DNA of 5,977 bases from Streptosporangiaceae bacterium (GCA_030040415.1 JASHTT010000142.1:1-5977); one strand, 5' to 3'; shown: positions 1 through 5,977, numbered from the stretch's first letter. Program-made: numbers and translations. The notes: generated by a model from the sequence alone, not told the origin.

Positions 1-1
1 G

Positions 2-7
2 AAAGGA
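2..7 (+). promoter_or_regulatory. Ribosome binding site of the first dehydrogenase gene
   Basis: AAAGGA lies 8 bases before the ATG at 16. The spacing and purine-rich core are normal for a Shine-Dalgarno site. This supports ATG 16 as the true start and shows that the gene is complete even though it begins near the window edge. Whether a promoter or another operon gene lies further upstream cannot be seen. Confidence 0.7.
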
Positions 8-15
8 CGTCGCGG

Positions 16-1053
16 ATGCTGGCTGCGGTGACCAAGGGCGTCGGCGCGATGGAACTTGCGGAGGTAGCCGACCCGCCATCGCCCGGGCCGGGCGACGTGC
101 TGCTGAGCCCGGAGGCCGTCGGCATCTGCGGCTCCGATTACCACTTCTTCGGCGGGCATCTGTCGGACGCGGCCGGCGGCTCGCAGTTCCCGCGCGTGCA
201 GGGGCACGAGGTGGCCGGCACGATCAGTGCAGTTGGCCCCGGTTGCCGAGCCGGGCTGACGGCCGGGCAGCGCGTGGCGATGTTCCCGCTGCGCGCGTGC
301 GGGCATTGCTACCCGTGCACCGTCGGGCGGGAGAACACCTGCGACAACTTCCTGCTGACCGGCGTGCACGCCGATGGCGGCTTGCAGCAGCGCCTCGTGC
401 TCGCGGACGAGCAGGTGTTCCCGATCGACGTCGCGGATCCCGCGGTCGCGGCGACGGCCGAGCCGGTGTCGATCGCCGTTCGCGCGGTGAACCGGGCCCG
501 GGTACAGCCGGGTGAGCGCGTCGTCGTGCTTGGCGCCGGGCCCATCGGCCAGTGCATTGCCGTAGTCGCCGCCGAGCGCGGCGCGCGGTTGCTCCTTGTC
601 GACCTGCAGGACAGCCGCCTTGAACTGGCCGCCGACCTGGGCGCGGACACGCTGCGCTGGGGCGACGCTGATCAGGTCGTCGACGTCGCGCGCCGGTGGG
701 CGGACGGCGGTGGCCCGCCGGTGGTGTTCGACGCGACAGGCGTAGCCCCCGCCGTGCAAGCGATGCTCGCGATGGTGGCCTCGGCCGGCCGCGCCGTGCA
801 GGTCGGCATGTCCAATGAGATAGCCGCCGTCCGGGTCGGCCTGCTGACCGAGAAGGAACTCGACGTGCTGGGCGTGAGCTGCTGTAACGCCAGCGAGTTC
901 GGCGAGGCAGTGGCCGTGGTCGAGCGCAACACCGACAAGCTGGCGCGGCTGGTGAGCCACCAGTACCCGCTGGCGGAAGCGCCGGCCGCGATCCGGTTCG
1001 CGATGGACAACCCGACGCAGGTGATGAAGGTGGTGATCCGGTGCGATACCTAG
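16..1053 (+). CDS. Zinc-dependent alcohol/polyol dehydrogenase (MDR superfamily)
   Basis: This is a 345-residue medium-chain dehydrogenase/reductase, the usual length for the polyol, threonine and sugar-acid dehydrogenase branch. It should oxidise a secondary alcohol to a ketone, or a primary alcohol to an aldehyde, in the cytoplasm. Visible in the sequence: catalytic-zinc ligands C38 (in GICGSD), H64-E65 (in GHEVAG) and probably E149. The structural-zinc cysteines C95, C98, C101 and C109 are all present. The Rossmann loop GAGPIG is at 173-178. D196 at the end of the second strand favours NAD over NADP by the family rule. The GroES-like domain covers about residues 1-150 and the nucleotide-binding domain about 150-300. 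The C terminus overlaps the next gene by 13 bases, which implies co-translation. It most resembles L-galactonate/L-gulonate 5-dehydrogenase-type and sorbitol dehydrogenase-type proteins from memory, but the substrate is not determinable. An unusual Cys-Cys pair lies at 289-290. Confidence 0.92.
   Translation: MLAAVTKGVGAMELAEVADPPSPGPGDVLLSPEAVGICGSDYHFFGGHLSDAAGGSQFPRVQGHEVAGTISAVGPGCRAGLTAGQRVAMFPLRACGHCYPCTVGRENTCDNFLLTGVHADGGLQQRLVLADEQVFPIDVADPAVAATAEPVSIAVRAVNRARVQPGERVVVLGAGPIGQCIAVVAAERGARLLLVDLQDSRLELAADLGADTLRWGDADQVVDVARRWADGGGPPVVFDATGVAPAVQAMLAMVASAGRAVQVGMSNEIAAVRVGLLTEKELDVLGVSCCNASEFGEAVAVVERNTDKLARLVSHQYPLAEAPAAIRFAMDNPTQVMKVVIRCDT
1027..1033 (+). promoter_or_regulatory. Ribosome binding site deciding the GTG start of the GMC gene
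   Basis: AAGGTGG lies inside the end of the preceding dehydrogenase gene, 7 bases before GTG 1041. No in-frame ATG lies close by: the ATG at 1054 and the GTG at 1033 are both out of frame. The site therefore supports the GTG start and the 13-base gene overlap. Confidence 0.55.
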
Positions 1054-3011
1054 ATGAGGCCACCGCCGCCGCGGTCCGGTCGATCTGCGACACGATCGTG
1101 CCAGGCTCGGCTCGGGTGTGGCCCGAGGTCTACATCGACGGGCTGCTCGCGGGGATGCCGGACGGGCAGCGCGGCGCGGTTCTGGCGGCCGTCGGCGAGC
1201 TAGCGGGACCAGCGGCCGATGGGCCTGCGGCCCTGGCCGAGCACCAGTTCACGCCCGGGTTCGCGGTGCTGCGGTCGCTCGCCTGCGAGGCCTTCTACAG
1301 CGACTTCGTCGCGCCCGGCGCGCCGGGCCCCGGCGCGTGGTCCGAGATCGGATTCGCCCCGCCGCTCGCGGCGCGGCTGGCCAAGGACTGGTCGTACCTG
1401 ATCGGCGACGGTTCTGCCGGTAGCCGCTCCGATGAACGCATCGCGCCGGCGCCGCGCGGTAACGGGGCGGCCGAGCACTACGACGTGGTGGTCGTCGGGT
1501 CGGGCGCCGGCGGCGGCGTCATCGCCGGTGAGCTGTCCGCAGCCGGGCGCAGCGTGCTGCTGATCGAGGCCGGACCGTACAAGACCGCGGCGGACTACAT
1601 GCGCTGGGAGGCGAGGGCCAGCCACGAGCTGTGGTGGCCGCCCGCCTTCGCGGAGCCAGCCGAGCCTGGCCCGCCGCTTATCATGTTCCGCGGCCGGTGC
1701 GTGGGCGGCACCACGGCGATCAACACCAAGGTCGCGCTGCGGCCGCACGACCACGACTACGCCAAGTGGCATGCCGCCTCGGGTCTGGTCAACGACGCGT
1801 CCGAGCCGTTCGCCGAACCGGACCTGCTGCCCTACCTGCAGCGGGTGGAACAGCGACTCGGCGTGCGGGAGCGCCGCGACTGGGGTCGCTGCGTGCACAC
1901 AGTGCTGCCCGGGTTCGCCGCCGTTGGCAGCAAGGTCGAGGCGGTGCGTTCCTATACGGACTACAACTGCATGCGCTGCGGCTCGTGCCTGCAGGGCTGC
2001 CCGACAAACGCCGGCAAGAACACGCTCAACACCTACCTGCAGCCCGCGCTCGTCGAGGGCCGGCTCACCCTGCACGCTGACTGCACCGTCCTGCGGGTGC
2101 TGATCGAGGATCAGGGCGGCGGGCCGACGGCCACCGGGGTGGAATACGCGGGCGGGGACGGCGAGGTGCACGAGGCGCATGCCGATGTAGTCGTCGTCGC
2201 GGCCGGCGCGCTCGGCACTCCTGGGCTGCTGATCCGCTCCGGGCTCGGCAGCCTGCCCGGTGGCGAGCTGGTGGGCGCGAATCTCGGCTTCCACCCGGCG
2301 CGGCTGGTGGCCGGCCTGTTCGACGACGTGCAGGACGCGCACATGGTGTACCCGATCACCACCCACTGCATGGAGTTCGCGCGTGATGCCGACGGCGGAT
2401 TCATCGTCGAGGCTTCGACCATCCAGGACCCGATCGGCTTCGCCACCGGGCTGTGCGATGAGGGCGACGTTCCCATATCTGGCGCACGGCTTACCGAGGC
2501 GGTGCGCTCCTACCGGTACTTCAGCTGCCTGCTGACCTTGGTGAACGACGAGAACACCGGCCGGGCCTTCGTCGACGAGGACGGCCAGGATCGCTACTCG
2601 TTCGGCTTCAACGACAGCGAGCGGCAGCGGATCGACGCCTCGCTCGCCTTCGCCCGCCGGGTGCTGCTCGCGGCCGGCGCGCGGCAGGTGTACCAGACCC
2701 AGGTGCTCAGCACGCACGTGCAGGGCAGCTGCCGGATGGGATCCGACCCGGCGCGGTCGGTGGTGAACGCCCGTGGCGAGTGCCACGCGGTCCGGCGGCT
2801 GTTCGTCGGCGACGGTTCGGTCCTGCCGAGGACGCTGTCTGTCAACCCGTCACTGACGATCATGGCGCTGGCCACGCGACTGGCCGACTATCTCGCGGCC
2901 GGCGAGCACGGCTATTTCCGCGCCGATCAGGCAGCTGTTAGTCACGGCACCACCAGCACCGCTAGTCCCATTGCGACTACTGCGGTCCAGGTAGTGCCTA
3001 CGCCACAATGA
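1041..3011 (+). CDS. GMC oxidoreductase fused to a gluconate-2-dehydrogenase subunit 3-like domain
   Basis: This 656-residue flavoprotein is predicted to oxidise an alcohol or sugar hydroxyl using FAD. Residues 1 to about 120 resemble the small (gamma) subunit of FAD-dependent gluconate/glucose dehydrogenases, with a DxIVPG segment near 17-22 and an EAFYSDF...W...GF segment near 83-105. After a linker rich in Gly, Ala and Ser, the GMC domain begins with YDVVVVGSGAGGG at 147-159 and the ADP-ribose-binding acid E176. A GGTTAINTK segment follows, then cysteines C310, C313, C316 and C320 followed by Pro, spaced as in a [4Fe-4S] ferredoxin. The C-terminal domain holds the catalytic pair H559 (HVQGSCRMG) and N602 (VNPSLTIMALA), a His-Asn pair as in cholesterol oxidase. 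There is no Tat signal or membrane segment, so it is probably cytoplasmic. Its electron acceptor is unknown and no cytochrome gene is visible. The last 28 residues are low-complexity and look unlike the rest. The family call is firm; the substrate is not. Confidence 0.92.
   Translation: MRYLDEATAAAVRSICDTIVPGSARVWPEVYIDGLLAGMPDGQRGAVLAAVGELAGPAADGPAALAEHQFTPGFAVLRSLACEAFYSDFVAPGAPGPGAWSEIGFAPPLAARLAKDWSYLIGDGSAGSRSDERIAPAPRGNGAAEHYDVVVVGSGAGGGVIAGELSAAGRSVLLIEAGPYKTAADYMRWEARASHELWWPPAFAEPAEPGPPLIMFRGRCVGGTTAINTKVALRPHDHDYAKWHAASGLVNDASEPFAEPDLLPYLQRVEQRLGVRERRDWGRCVHTVLPGFAAVGSKVEAVRSYTDYNCMRCGSCLQGCPTNAGKNTLNTYLQPALVEGRLTLHADCTVLRVLIEDQGGGPTATGVEYAGGDGEVHEAHADVVVVAAGALGTPGLLIRSGLGSLPGGELVGANLGFHPARLVAGLFDDVQDAHMVYPITTHCMEFARDADGGFIVEASTIQDPIGFATGLCDEGDVPISGARLTEAVRSYRYFSCLLTLVNDENTGRAFVDEDGQDRYSFGFNDSERQRIDASLAFARRVLLAAGARQVYQTQVLSTHVQGSCRMGSDPARSVVNARGECHAVRRLFVGDGSVLPRTLSVNPSLTIMALATRLADYLAAGEHGYFRADQAAVSHGTTSTASPIATTAVQVVPTPQ
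2963..2979. promoter_or_regulatory. Possible operator: perfect inverted repeat TAGTC-N7-GACTA
   Basis: TAGTC (2963-2967), a 7-base spacer and GACTA (2975-2979) form a perfect inverted repeat. It sits inside the compositionally odd 3' end of the GMC gene, about 100 bases before the molybdenum hydroxylase start at 3079. A third TAGTC lies at 2939-2943, exactly 24 bases upstream of the first arm, and a GTAGT lies at 2991-2995. The arms are short and no regulator gene is visible, so this is a weak candidate. It could also be chance. Confidence 0.2.
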
Positions 3012-3078
3012 CCCAGCAGCGTTCGCCCCGGTATGACCCACGGAGCCGCTGTCAGACACACCAAGGCAGGGAGGCCAG
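3012..3078. other. 67-base intergenic gap between the GMC and molybdenum hydroxylase genes
   Basis: This is the only gap in the operon. It ends with a Shine-Dalgarno site at 3068-3074. I see no GC-rich hairpin followed by T residues and no clear -10/-35 pair. The only pairing noticed is a weak CAGCG/CGCTG match with a long loop. The gap is short enough for readthrough from the GMC gene, so a single transcript is the simplest view, with an internal promoter possible in this stretch or just before it. Confidence 0.5.
3068..3074 (+). promoter_or_regulatory. Ribosome binding site of the molybdenum hydroxylase large subunit
   Basis: AGGGAGG is a near-consensus Shine-Dalgarno core ending 4 bases before ATG 3079. 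It rules out the earlier ATG at 3033, which is out of frame with the large subunit and has no comparable site. Confidence 0.7.
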
Positions 3079-5394
3079 ATGAGCATCCTGGGTACCAGGG
3101 TGATGCGGACCGAGGATCCTCGGCTGCTGACGGTCGGGGGTACCTACGTTGACGACCTGCGCGTCCCCGAACTCGCGCAGGCGGCGCGGGCGACGTTCGT
3201 GCGAACGCCCGTGGCGCACGCGCTGATCAAGGGCATCGACGCGTCCGCAGCACTCGCGGCACCCGGAGTTGTCGCGGTCCTGACCGCAGCGGACATGGAC
3301 GACCTGCCGCCGCCACCACCGCCGCCCGCCGACGGCGAGGTCGAGGCGCCGCCAGAGGGGGCACCGCTGCCGCTGATGGGCCCGTGGGCGGAACCACTTC
3401 TCGCGGTCGACCGGGTACGGTTCGCCGGCGAGCCCGTCGCCCTCGTCATCACCGACGACAGCTACCAGGGCGAGGACGCCGCCGAGCTGGTCAGCGTCGA
3501 TTACGAGCCGCTGCCCGCGGTGATCGGCTTCGACACCGCATTGTCCGGCGAGTCGCTGCTGTTCCCGGGGACAACTTCTAACGTCGCGCTCACCTCGGGG
3601 GCGCCGGCCGACCCGGCGATGTTCGACGGCTGCGAGGCCGTGGTAGAGCACACGATCGTGAACCAGCGGGTCGCGCCGGTGCCGATGGAAGGGCGTGCCG
3701 TCGCGGTCGCCTGGGAGAACGGGAAGCTGACGGTCTGGGTTAGCACGCAGAACGCGCAGATCACCAGGTTCATCCTGGCAGGCGCGCTCGGCCTCGATCC
3801 GGCCGCGATCCGGGTCGTGGCACCCGACGTCGGCGGCGGGTTCGGCGCCAAGATCGGCGCGGACCGGGACGCGCTCATCGTGGCCTGGGCGGCCAAGCAC
3901 ATCGGCCGCGCGCTGCGCTGGGTCGAGACCCGCAGCGAGAACATGCTCGCCATGACCCACGGCCGCGCCCAGCGGCAGACCGTCAAGATCGGCGGCACCC
4001 GGGACGGCCACATCCTCGCCTACCGCCTGGACATCGTCCAGGACACCGGCGCCTACCCGCGGATGAGCGGCTTCCTGCCGTTCCTGACCGGTCTCATGGC
4101 CACCGGCCCGTATGCGATACCCAGCGTGCAGGCCGCGAACCGCGTCGTGGTGACCAACACCACGCCGATCTCCGCCTACCGCGGCGCGGGCCGGCCCGAG
4201 GCGACGGCCGCGATCGAGCGTGCCGTTGACCTGTTCGCCGCCGAGATCGGCAAGGACCCGGCGGAGGTACGCAGGATCAACCTGGTGCCGCCCGACCAGT
4301 TCCCGTACCACTCACCGTGCGGCGCGGTCTACGACACAGGCGAGTACGTCGCGGCGCTCGACAAGGTGCTGGAGGGTGCCGGCTACGCCGAACTCCGGGC
4401 CGAGCAGCACCGGCGCCGAGCGAGCGGTGACGTGAAACAACTCGGCATCGGTCTGGCCAGCTACGTCGAGATCACTGCCGCCGACGCCAACGCCGGCGAG
4501 ACGGCACGGGTGGTCGTGCACGACGACGGCACGGCAACGGTGTACACCGGCAGCTCGGCTCACGGCCAGGGACACCACACGGCGTTCGCCATGCTGGTCA
4601 AGTCCGAGCTGGGAATTCCGCTCGAGAGCATCACGGTGGTGCACGGCGACACAGACCTTATCCCGGCGGGCGTGGGCACCTACGCATCCCGGTCGCTGCA
4701 GCTCGGCGGCACCGCCGTGCAGAAGGCAGCCATCGACGTCAAGGACAAGGCGCGTGAGGTCGCCGCCGACATGCTCGAGGCCAGCGCTGCGGACCTTGAA
4801 CTTGACATCGATCGCGGCGTCTGGCAGGTCCGCGGCGACCCGGAGACCAGCCGGACATGGGCCGAGGTAGCCGAGCACGCCGGGTCCGACGGCCTGGCCG
4901 CGGACGTGAACTTCACCGACGGGCAGCCGACGTTCCCGTTCGGCAGCCACCTCGCCGTGGTCGAGGTAGACACGCAGACCGGCAAGGTGAGGCTGCTGCG
5001 CCACGTCACCGTCGACGACGCGGGCACCATACTCAACCCGCTGCTGGTCGAGGGCCAACGGCACGGCGGCATCGCGCAGGGCGCAGCGCAGGCACTGCTC
5101 GAGGAGATGGTGTACGACGCCGACGGCAACCCAGTGACCGGGACTCTGGTGGACTACGCCATCGTCACGGCGGCCGAGCTGCCGAGTTTCGAGCTGCTGA
5201 CAAGTGAGACTCCGGCGACCATCAACCCGCTCGGCGCCAAAGGCATCGGCGAGGCCGGCACTATCGGCGCGACGCCCGCGGTGCAGAACGCGGTCGTCGA
5301 CGCGCTCAGCCACCTCGGCATCCGGCACCTCGACATGCCAGCAACCCCGGAGCGGGTCTGGTCCGCGATCATGCAAGCAAGGGAGAGCCAGTGA
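3079..5394 (+). CDS. Molybdenum hydroxylase large subunit (CoxL-like, form II/aldehyde oxidase type)
   Basis: This 771-residue protein is the molybdopterin (Mo-MCD) subunit of a xanthine oxidase-family enzyme; such enzymes hydroxylate aldehydes or N-heterocycles using water. An a/b-hammerhead domain covers about residues 15-150, ending near VSVDYEPLPAV (138-148). It is followed by the two molybdopterin-binding regions. Visible motifs are GGGFG at 252-256, AYRGAGR at 366-372, HGQGHHT at 495-501, TYASRS near 534-539, and GIGEAG with the expected catalytic base E725. G369 replaces the cysteine that binds copper in true CO dehydrogenase (AYxCSFR), so CO oxidation is not supported. A run of seven prolines (77-83) lies in the hammerhead domain. 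There is no signal peptide. The stop overlaps the small-subunit start by 4 bases. With the two following genes it should form an LSM heterotrimer dimer. The family call is near certain; the substrate is unknown, with an aldehyde the default guess. Confidence 0.95.
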   Translation: MSILGTRVMRTEDPRLLTVGGTYVDDLRVPELAQAARATFVRTPVAHALIKGIDASAALAAPGVVAVLTAADMDDLPPPPPPPADGEVEAPPEGAPLPLMGPWAEPLLAVDRVRFAGEPVALVITDDSYQGEDAAELVSVDYEPLPAVIGFDTALSGESLLFPGTTSNVALTSGAPADPAMFDGCEAVVEHTIVNQRVAPVPMEGRAVAVAWENGKLTVWVSTQNAQITRFILAGALGLDPAAIRVVAPDVGGGFGAKIGADRDALIVAWAAKHIGRALRWVETRSENMLAMTHGRAQRQTVKIGGTRDGHILAYRLDIVQDTGAYPRMSGFLPFLTGLMATGPYAIPSVQAANRVVVTNTTPISAYRGAGRPEATAAIERAVDLFAAEIGKDPAEVRRINLVPPDQFPYHSPCGAVYDTGEYVAALDKVLEGAGYAELRAEQHRRRASGDVKQLGIGLASYVEITAADANAGETARVVVHDDGTATVYTGSSAHGQGHHTAFAMLVKSELGIPLESITVVHGDTDLIPAGVGTYASRSLQLGGTAVQKAAIDVKDKAREVAADMLEASAADLELDIDRGVWQVRGDPETSRTWAEVAEHAGSDGLAADVNFTDGQPTFPFGSHLAVVEVDTQTGKVRLLRHVTVDDAGTILNPLLVEGQRHGGIAQGAAQALLEEMVYDADGNPVTGTLVDYAIVTAAELPSFELLTSETPATINPLGAKGIGEAGTIGATPAVQNAVVDALSHLGIRHLDMPATPERVWSAIMQARESQ
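5381..5387 (+). promoter_or_regulatory. Ribosome binding site deciding the GTG start of the small subunit
   Basis: GGGAGAG, preceded by AA, lies 3 bases before GTG 5391, with its core GGGAG 5 bases away. It supports the GTG start that creates the 4-base GTGA overlap with the large-subunit stop. Confidence 0.6.
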
Positions 5395-5858
5395 AAGTCA
5401 CCGTGACGGTCAACGGCAGCCCGGTCGGGGCAGAGGTGCCGGACCGCACCCTGCTCGTGCACTTCATCCGTGACCAGGCGGGCCTGACCGCGACGAACGT
5501 CGGCTGCGACACCAGTTCGTGCGGCGCGTGCACGGTGCTGCTCGACGGGCGGTCGGTGAAGTCGTGCACGCTGCTGGCCGCCCAAGCCGACGGGCGCGCG
5601 GTGACGACCGTCGAGGGTCTCGCCGAGGACGGCCAGCTCCACCGTGTGCAGCAGGCCTTCCATACCGAGCACGGCCTGCAGTGCGGGTTCTGCACGCCCG
5701 GCATGGTCATGGCGGCGGTCTCGCTGCTCGAGGAGAACCCGGCTCCCACGGAGGAAGAGGTCAGGACTGGCCTGGAGGGCAACATCTGCCGGTGCACCGG
5801 CTATCACAACATCGTGAAGGCCGTGCTGGCTGCGGCGAGTGAGAGGCAGGCGCAGTGA
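5391..5858 (+). CDS. Molybdenum hydroxylase small [2Fe-2S] subunit (CoxS-like)
   Basis: This 155-residue protein carries the two iron-sulfur clusters that pass electrons from the molybdenum site to FAD; the length is typical for the family. The plant-ferredoxin-type cluster is bound by C39, C44, C47 and C59 (in GCDTSSCGACTV and its follow-up). The second cluster, near the molybdenum cofactor, is bound by C98, C101, C133 and C135, seen as QCGFCTPG and NICRCTGY. All eight ligands are intact. Q97 is the conserved glutamine before the second cluster. The protein begins directly with the ferredoxin fold (VTVNG) and has no export signal, so it should be cytoplasmic. It overlaps its neighbours by 4 bases on both sides, which fits translational coupling and fixed stoichiometry. 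There is little doubt about the family; the substrate specificity lies in the large subunit. Confidence 0.97.
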   Translation: MKVTVTVNGSPVGAEVPDRTLLVHFIRDQAGLTATNVGCDTSSCGACTVLLDGRSVKSCTLLAAQADGRAVTTVEGLAEDGQLHRVQQAFHTEHGLQCGFCTPGMVMAAVSLLEENPAPTEEEVRTGLEGNICRCTGYHNIVKAVLAAASERQAQ

Positions 5859-5977
5859 TCCCGGCACCCTTTACCTACAAGCGCGCGCTGTCCGTCGAAG
5901 CAGCCCTGGACCTGGTGGCCAGCGCCGACGGCGAGGCCAAGTACCTGGCCGGCGGGCACTCCCTGCTGCCGCTGATG
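5855..5977 (+). CDS. Molybdenum hydroxylase medium FAD-binding subunit (CoxM-like), partial
   Basis: The first 41 codons are present, and the gene runs past the end of the window. The start is GTG 5855, overlapping the small-subunit stop by 4 bases (GTGA), with purine-rich GAGAGGCAGG at 5841-5850 as the ribosome binding site. The peptide opens with IPAPFTYKRALSVEAALDL, the usual N terminus of CoxM/XdhB FAD-binding subunits. It reaches AGGHSLLPLM at about residues 32-41, the first FAD-contacting loop of the vanillyl-alcohol-oxidase-type fold. The full protein of this family is usually just under 300 residues. It should accept electrons from the [2Fe-2S] subunit onto FAD and pass them to a quinone, oxygen or another acceptor that is not identifiable here. 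Identity is clear despite truncation, because both position and motif agree. Confidence 0.93.
   Translation, partial: MIPAPFTYKRALSVEAALDLVASADGEAKYLAGGHSLLPLM

Noticed and set aside
1041..1110. Tat or Sec signal peptide on the GMC protein
   Set aside because: The N terminus (MRYLDEATAAAVRSICDTIV) has neither a twin-arginine motif nor a long hydrophobic core, and it fits the start of the subunit 3-like domain.
1200..2786. Long antisense open frame (528 codons) opposite the GMC gene
   Set aside because: Long open frames on the opposite strand are expected in GC-rich genes with strong third-position bias. The translation is rich in Arg, Ala, Gly and His with no recognisable domain, while the + strand frame has complete family motifs.
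3033..3035. Earlier ATG as start of the large subunit
   Set aside because: It is out of frame with the large subunit and lacks a good ribosome binding site, whereas ATG 3079 has AGGGAGG just before it.
3012..3078. Intrinsic terminator between the GMC and large-subunit genes
   Set aside because: Only a 5-base CAGCG/CGCTG pairing with a long loop is visible and no T run follows.
3052..4311. Antisense open frame (419 codons) opposite the start of the large subunit gene
   Set aside because: It is a shadow of the molybdenum hydroxylase gene, with no recognisable motif and an Arg/Asp/Gly-rich composition.
4312..5376. Antisense open frame (354 codons) opposite the end of the large subunit gene
   Set aside because: It is a composition shadow opposite a gene whose catalytic motifs, including E725, are clear on the + strand.
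3079..5977. Aerobic carbon monoxide dehydrogenase (form I CoxLSM)
   Set aside because: The large subunit lacks the AYxCSFR loop and its copper-binding cysteine; it has AYRGAGR. The gene order is also not M-S-L.

Overview
This window is GC-rich, with strongly GC-biased third codon positions, GTG starts and tightly packed genes. That suggests a high-GC bacterium, most likely an actinomycete, although no phylogenetic marker is present to prove it. All five genes lie on the + strand and look like one operon. The window opens in its leader, with a ribosome binding site 15 bases before the first start, and closes inside the fifth gene.

Layout: (1) 16-1053, a zinc-dependent, probably NAD-linked alcohol/polyol dehydrogenase of the MDR superfamily. 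(2) 1041-3011, a flavin-dependent GMC oxidoreductase that overlaps gene 1 by 13 bases. It has a gluconate-2-dehydrogenase-subunit-3-like domain fused to its N terminus and a ferredoxin-like cysteine motif inside. (3) 3079-5394, 5391-5858 and 5855-5977 (cut by the window end), the large molybdenum, small [2Fe-2S] and medium FAD subunits of a CoxLSM-type molybdenum hydroxylase. These last three are joined by two 4-base GTGA overlaps.

The large subunit has AYRGAGR where true aerobic CO dehydrogenase has AYxCSFR. It is therefore a form-II/aldehyde-oxidase-like enzyme and not a proven CO dehydrogenase. A plausible joint role is stepwise oxidation of an alcohol, polyol or sugar: the two dehydrogenases make a carbonyl and the molybdenum hydroxylase oxidises an aldehyde to an acid or hydroxylates a ring carbon. 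The substrate cannot be read from the sequence.

The least ordinary parts are the fused GMC enzyme with its possible Fe-S cluster, the L-S-M subunit order, and the stretch from about 2925 to 3078. There the codon bias of the GMC gene collapses and several TAGT/ACTA elements, including a perfect inverted repeat, sit just before the molybdenum hydroxylase genes. I see no RNA genes, mobile elements, CRISPR arrays or convincing terminators. No gene-free stretch exceeds 300 bases; the only intergenic gap is 67 bases (3012-3078).
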